Below the pieces are notes generated by a model. That model was not told the origin of the DNA and made no database searches. It saw only the letters and a program-made list of their open reading frames with translations. This document shows, in pieces, positions 59,826 to 64,000 of a DNA stretch of 64,000 nucleotides. The DNA is from Oryza sativa Japonica Group (taxonomy: Eukaryota > Streptophyta > Magnoliopsida > Poales > Poaceae): contig NC_089041.1 in assembly GCF_034140825.1 (NCBI RefSeq), positions 26,177,501-26,241,500 on the forward strand. Reading direction: 5' to 3'. The position numbers and the translations under genes are program-made. The stretch's first letter is position 1. The number at the start of each line of letters is the position of its first letter.

Positions 59826-59902
59826 AGAGGGTGTTTGGAAGAGAGAGGCTAAACTTTAGCCTGGGACTTATGTTTTTGAGCCCCTCTCTCCCAAACACCC
59901 CA
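59826..59902. mobile_element. Very short hairpin MITE (77 bp)
   Basis: GAGGGTGTTTGGAAGAGAGAGGC faces GCCCCTCTCTCCCAAACACCCC, forming inverted ends around a loop of about 30 bases. GGGTGTTTGG ends are common in rice DNA-transposon MITEs. Confidence 0.55.
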
Positions 59903-60142
59903 GAGACTGGTTCTGTCTGAAGTAATAAATACGATTCGACATTTCGTTCGATTTTGCACCTTGAAAATTACTGTTAACTAGTTGCCCTAATTATATACTC
60001 CACCAAACATTTTGGAATTTGAGCGGGTCTCCTTTTGGCCTAATTACCTCAATCCGAGGAGCCTTTTTTCCGGCTAACAACCACTTTCTGACGTTAATTT
60101 GCTCGTGTACTAATCCTTAAGCTAATCAAGTTATGGGGAGCA

Positions 60143-60385
60143 GTGTTTGAAATTTCGGTTCGAAATTTCCGAAATTTCGCCCCCCACCGAAATGTTCATA
60201 TCTCGCCCAAAACTTTCGGTTTTTTTGTAAATTTTTGTGAATTTGGTCAAATTTTATTCAAATCCATTCAAAATTAGTCAAAATTTCAAAAAAATTCGTA
60301 CGAAAAAATTCTAAAATTTCTGAAATTTCGGTTCTATCGCTCCCCCTCGGTAGAAACCCTAATTTTGAAATTTGAAACCCTGATA
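60143..60385. repeat. GAAATTTCGG-rich interspersed repeat
   Basis: TTTGAAATTTCGGTTCGAAA at the left and CTAATTTTGAAATTTGAAAC at the right bracket a block with many AAATTTC and CAAAATT motifs and a CCGAAATTTC core. It looks like a dispersed repeat of DNA-transposon type. Target duplication not resolved. Confidence 0.4.
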
Positions 60386-60411
60386 GGGAGCAGTAGATTA
60401 TAAGAAGAATA

Positions 60412-60671
60412 CTTCCTAAATTATACGACACCCCTTTTTAAGAAAAATTAAACTCGATAGATTTAACTAATAATCATATTAACTATAACTATAACTATAC
60501 TAAGTACTATATATGTTATATCATTAAATTTATTTTGAACTACTTTCATGTGATGTTAATTTTATATTTATTAGGATCATAAAATAAAATAAAATACTGA
60601 TCCAAGTATATTATTAAATACCATGTATAAAAAATATATGTCTTATGTCTTATAATTTAGGAGATAGGGAG
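60412..60671. mobile_element. Stowaway-like MITE (260 bp)
   Basis: It starts CTTCCTAAATTATACGACAC and ends TTATAATTTAGGAGATAGGGAG, with TA at 60410-60411 and 60672-60673. It is related, in opposite orientation, to 61369-61649 (shared GTGATGTTAATTTTATATT and its complement). Confidence 0.75.
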
Positions 60672-61368
60672 TACTAGATCAGTGCGGTGATTAGTGGTTG
60701 TCTGAAAAACCGAGCCATTGCTACTTCAGTATTCTTGCACATGGCGCCAACTCTAATGAACACACACAACCTACGTGTCCGGTTGATGGCACCAAGGCCA
60801 CTGTAGCATTTCATGAACAGTACCAGTTTGTTGCAAAACCTGTCTAAACAGTGAAATCTCTTTAAAGATCGAGAACTTATTTTGCAAATGACGCATGAAT
60901 TGAGCCGATACCTGTAAATTAGCTTTGAATGATTTGTTTTGTTTCAAAGTAGGGTTAGGTGGAAATACTTTTTTGTTAGCGAAGCCATGTTTGAAATGCA
61001 CGATTTTTTTTTACAAAGTGCTTTGTACTAGTTTTTATTCGTGTTGAAAAATGCAGAAAAATCAGGGAAAAGAAGCACTACAAGCGTCGCGTTGGAATCA
61101 TATTTGTATAACTTCACCCACTGAAATTTAGATCTTACGACACAAAATTACACTCACATGGATGCACTCATGTTAGAAATACATCACAAATCTTGAAGCA
61201 TATATAATAGTTGATACCTTCGGTTCCAACACGAATCTTAGAGAGTTGAAAATCTAAAAGTTTTGAAGAAAAATTGTCGAAAGTTTTGTACTACATTCAT
61301 CTCAAAATATTATTACCTATGTCAGATTCGTAGAATTAAGATACGTCATTATCCGGTACGAAATAGTA
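60672..61368. other. Spacer between two related MITEs, no gene seen
   Basis: No coding frame or defined element is supported. Confidence 0.4.
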
Positions 61369-61649
61369 CTCTTTCTGTCTCAAATTATAAGACCTATATT
61401 TTTTACACGATATTCAATAACATACTTTAATCAATATTTTATTTCATTCTATGATCCCAACGAATATAAAATTAGCATCACATGAAAGTACTTTAAAATA
61501 TGAATCTAATGATATAACATGCATAATACTCAATAATACTCAGTATAGATATAGTTAGTAAAATTATTAGTCAAAAGTTATTGAGTTTTATTTTTCTTAA
61601 AAAGGGGACGTCCTATAATTTGGGTCCTATAATTTTGGGAGGGATGGAG
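61369..61649. mobile_element. Stowaway-like MITE (281 bp), reverse orientation to 60412-60671
   Basis: It starts CTCTTTCTGTCTCAAATTAT and ends AATTTTGGGAGGGATGGAG, with TA at 61367-61368 and 61650-61651. AATATAAAATTAGCATCACA, CATGAAAGTA and AAAAAGGGGACG are reverse complements of motifs in the first element. CCTATAATTTGGG is followed by CCTATAATTTTGGG, a small tandem duplication at the end. Confidence 0.8.
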
Positions 61650-61822
61650 TAACATTTTGGATCAAGGTAGTAACAAATTCAAAAAAACAAAAGAACAAAA
61701 AAGCACACTACAATCAAGGCCAATGTAAGGGAAAAAGAAACCAAAAATCACATGATCCAATATGGAACGAGGGAGGAAACCGAGCTGCCCCGTAAGCCGA
61801 CCGTTAGTTCCAAACCCACTGC

Positions 61823-61830
61823 ATAAAAAG
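61823..61830 (+). promoter_or_regulatory. TATA-like box of the SAUR-like gene
   Basis: ATAAAAAG lies 119 bases before the ATG at 61942, in an otherwise GC- and A-rich flank, at a fitting distance for a 90-base leader. Confidence 0.5.
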
Positions 61831-61941
61831 GCTCCCCACCCCAAGAAAAGAAAAGAAGCACACACCCGCCCACACAAACACCACCACCACAAAGCAATCG
61901 CTTCGCTCCTCCCGCAAGCCACGAAACCCGGCGAATCGGCG

Positions 61942-62433
61942 ATGCCCCACCACCACCACCGCCGCCACGGCCACGCCGCCGCGGCCGCCGAGGCCGAGGA
62001 GGAGGCCCCGTCGCCGCGTCCGTCCTCCGCCGGCTGCTACACCTTCCTCCGCTCTGCGTCCCGCCGCGGCGGCGCCGGCGGTGGCGGAGGGTACCGGCGC
62101 CTCGACTCCTCCTCCGCGGCGGGGGATGTGATTAGGGTGGAGGTGGGGACGACGAAGGGGGAGAGGAGCGTGTTCCACGTCGACCAGGCCGTGCTCGAGG
62201 CCGGGCCGGTGCGGCGCCTCCTCGCGGCGGCCGGGCGGCGGACCCGCGGCGGCGCGGTGGCGGTCGCCGTGGACGTGCTGCTGTTCGAGCACCTGCTGTG
62301 GCTGCAGGCGGCCGGAGACAAGGGGATGCTGGGCTACGACGACGACGAATCAGCCGCCGCCGACCTGTCGGAGATCGTCGACTTCTACTCGCAGGACGAC
62401 GACGTCGACGACTCCGGCCACCGCGGGTTCTAG
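61942..62433 (+). CDS. SAUR-like auxin-responsive protein
   Basis: Intronless, 163 aa, starting at the first ATG (MPHHHHRRHGH). The N-terminal 60 residues are His-, Ala- and Ser-rich. The middle (about 64-125) matches the SAUR core: VIRVEVGTTKGERSVFHVDQAVLEAGPVRRLLAAAG aligns with the RFVVPxxYLNHPLFRxLL part (given in words: a strand, then a helix with LxxGPVRRLL), and DVLLFEHLLWLQ matches the diagnostic DVxxFEHLLWLL end. The C-terminal tail is Asp-rich (DDDESAAADLSEIVDFYSQDDD). By family, SAURs bind and inhibit PP2C.D phosphatases, activating the plasma-membrane H+-ATPase. It lacks a few conserved SAUR core residues, so it is a divergent member. Lack of introns is typical. Confidence 0.8.
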   Translation: MPHHHHRRHGHAAAAAEAEEEAPSPRPSSAGCYTFLRSASRRGGAGGGGGYRRLDSSSAAGDVIRVEVGTTKGERSVFHVDQAVLEAGPVRRLLAAAGRRTRGGAVAVAVDVLLFEHLLWLQAAGDKGMLGYDDDESAAADLSEIVDFYSQDDDVDDSGHRGF

Positions 62434-63295
62434 CGCCAACTCGATCTCTCTCCCTCTCTAAAATCTCATCATTTAGCTATGTATATAGGATCATAATCCC
62501 TCCCAAAATAGAAATAAGGTGGTGTTCTTCTACACATAAATTAATTACTTCACTTCTATGAGTTTACTATTGAGTTACAGCATCTGGGATTAAATCACAA
62601 ATTCCAAATCTGGTTGTATGTGTTAAAGTTCTAATCAATATAGTAAATAATCAAAATACTGCAGCCTACTATGATTAATGAGATGATGAGATGCAAATGC
62701 TGTAATATTTTGCTTTATCATCATTTCGGTGTAGTGTTCTCTTGATTTTTTTTTCTGCCGACGAAGAATTTGCCGGTAGAAATAGAAGAACACCTGGGGC
62801 TCATCTCAGCTTCGCAGGTGAGCTGATGCTTTCTGCGATGACTCGTTGTTACTTACCACTCTCGTAGAGTCGTAGTAGTAATTAATTAATCTTAATAAAT
62901 TGAGACGACGCGGGTCGACGTGCCAACTGCCGACGCGTGACGTGGCATCCAATGATGGCACAAATCACTCGCGGGGATCACATCGCCGTCGGTGTGATGT
63001 CGCCTTCGTCGCCCGCCGCCGCCGCCGCCTCTGCTTCTCCGGCGACGTCGCCGTCAGTCCACGGCGCCCCGCTCCGCTGCTGCTACTGGTTTTGGGCTTT
63101 TTTTGGGGGCTTCGTGGGTTGGAAGAAGCCTTGAGAATTTGAGATTTTGGGCCTCCAAATGCAACGAGCCAATTTGCATTTTGGCCCCTATTTTGGCCGC
63201 TAATAGCTAGAGGTCCCATGCTTTGCGTTTTAATCCCCCATTAAACCGTCTGCAACGATAAGAGATGGATGAGATTAGGGATGACAGTGATGTTG
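62434..63295. other. 3' flank of the SAUR-like gene and spacer
   Basis: No gene. 62990-63090 is GC-rich (GCCGCCGCCGCC) but has no conserved frame. Confidence 0.4.
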
Positions 63296-63523
63296 ATTAG
63301 GGATGCAAGCGGGCTAACACGCAAGCTCGCTTATAAGCAAAATTAGCGGGTACTCACCAACTGACTTGTGAGTTACCTACTAATTTAATCTAAAAATAGG
63401 TTTATGGGTTAACCCACTTGCATCCCGAGGCATGGTAAGTCAGGCCACGGCGCGAAAACCCATGGGTTATCACTTATTTAACCTTTAAGTGAGCTCGTGG
63501 GTCGACCCGCTTGCATCCCTAAT
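63296..63523. mobile_element. MITE (228 bp)
   Basis: Ends ATTAGGGATGCAAGCGGG and CCCGCTTGCATCCCTAAT are near-perfect inverted repeats. Inner ACCCACTTGCATCCCGAG is a third, partial copy of the end. Neighbouring target duplication unclear (GTTG / GATG). Confidence 0.75.
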
Positions 63524-63766
63524 GATGATGTACTGTCCAAGGGCCTATACTCCTTCAGAAGGGAGTAGTGGTAGCCGTGAGTACTGAATCTATATGCAAG
63601 AAAATAATGATTGGACATGATAATTATCTTTAATTAAAATCCTGTTGCAAAACACAAATCTTATGATAGGAAACACAAACATTCTCAAGCCTCAAGTGAA
63701 ATGAACTCCAGATCAACCAATATGTAACCCAACATGCAAGCTTAAGCTTCAGGAGGTCTTTGGTTT

Positions 63767-63985
63767 TCAACAGCTGTAAAAGCTACACTTAGAAATGGAA
63801 ACATGAGTACCATCAAAGTTGATCTGTAATTGATCAAACAAACTACTATACAGTAGTAGATAAAGATTGGTTTGAACTTTGAAGTTACCAACCATGCCCA
63901 GATATTCAGTTACATAAATAATTGGGGGTACATACAGAAGTGTGATTCCAAATACACTATCTGCACAGCAATGTAAATGCCAGCT
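63767..63985 (-). CDS. Possible 3' end of an unrecognised minus-strand gene (partial)
   Basis: On the minus strand, 63985-63893 (31 codons, SWHLHCCADSVFGITLLYVPP...) is bounded by an AG acceptor and a GT donor and is open in one frame only. A 69-base interval leads to 63823-63767 (INFDGTHVSISKCSFYSC, stop) in the same phase. If real, it is the tail of a gene that continues past the window edge. The product is not recognised, and the pieces are short, so this is a weak call. Confidence 0.25.
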   Translation of the reverse strand, partial: SWHLHCCADSVFGITLLYVPPIIYVTEYLGMVGNFKVQTNLYLLLYSSLFDQLQINFDGTHVSISKCSFYSC

Positions 63986-64000
63986 CTGCACAAAAAATAG

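Overview
The window looks like nuclear DNA of rice (Oryza sativa). It has GC-rich first exons, short GT-AG introns, dense Stowaway- and Tourist-type MITEs, Mutator-like elements (MULEs), and a gene order (MYST acetyltransferase, RKP/KPC1-type E3 ligase, plastid disproportionating enzyme, FOUR LIPS-type MYB) that I recall from the long arm of rice chromosome 7. Species and chromosome come from family knowledge and were not searched.

Layout. 1-7990: no convincing gene, only AT-rich spacer, a few MITEs and a GC-rich patch. 7996-12584 (-): nine-exon MYST histone acetyltransferase. 13243-15099: a clear MULE with about 390-bp terminal inverted repeats and a perfect 9-bp target duplication, carrying a broken class III peroxidase fragment (a Pack-MULE). 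15160-16581 (-): single-exon plastid-type FAD oxidoreductase. 16600-21500: spacer with a tandem duplication, a probable DNA transposon, a (TA)n tract and a MITE. 21905-28472 (+): ten-exon SPRY/RING E3 ligase. 29454-33655 (+): sixteen-exon DPE1 4-alpha-glucanotransferase. 33863-34420: nested MITEs. 34713-36287 (+): FAR1/FRS-like gene with two in-frame stops. 37060-38130: remnant whose right end resembles the first MULE. 38443-40764 (+): unknown gene whose second exon is split by an 850-bp MULE and whose tail runs into a MITE. 40800-47900: mostly MITE-rich spacer. 47972-51896 (+): twelve-exon FLP/MYB124-type R2R3-MYB. 53924-56163 (+): two-exon plant protein of unknown function. 56639-58110: a half-duplicated MITE and a transposon with repeat-rich ends. 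58168-59275 (-): two-exon small membrane protein. 61942-62433 (+): intronless SAUR-like gene. The right edge may hold the 3' end of another minus-strand gene.

The host genes are housekeeping or regulatory (chromatin acetylation, protein turnover, starch metabolism, stomatal cell division) and I see no sign that they form one pathway. The unusual biology lies in the transposons: gene-fragment capture, insertion into a coding exon, a decayed transposase-derived gene, tandem growth of MITEs, and odd splice sites (two GC-AG introns and a tandem acceptor that would add a stop). I saw no retrovirus-like element, RNA gene or CRISPR array that I could support.
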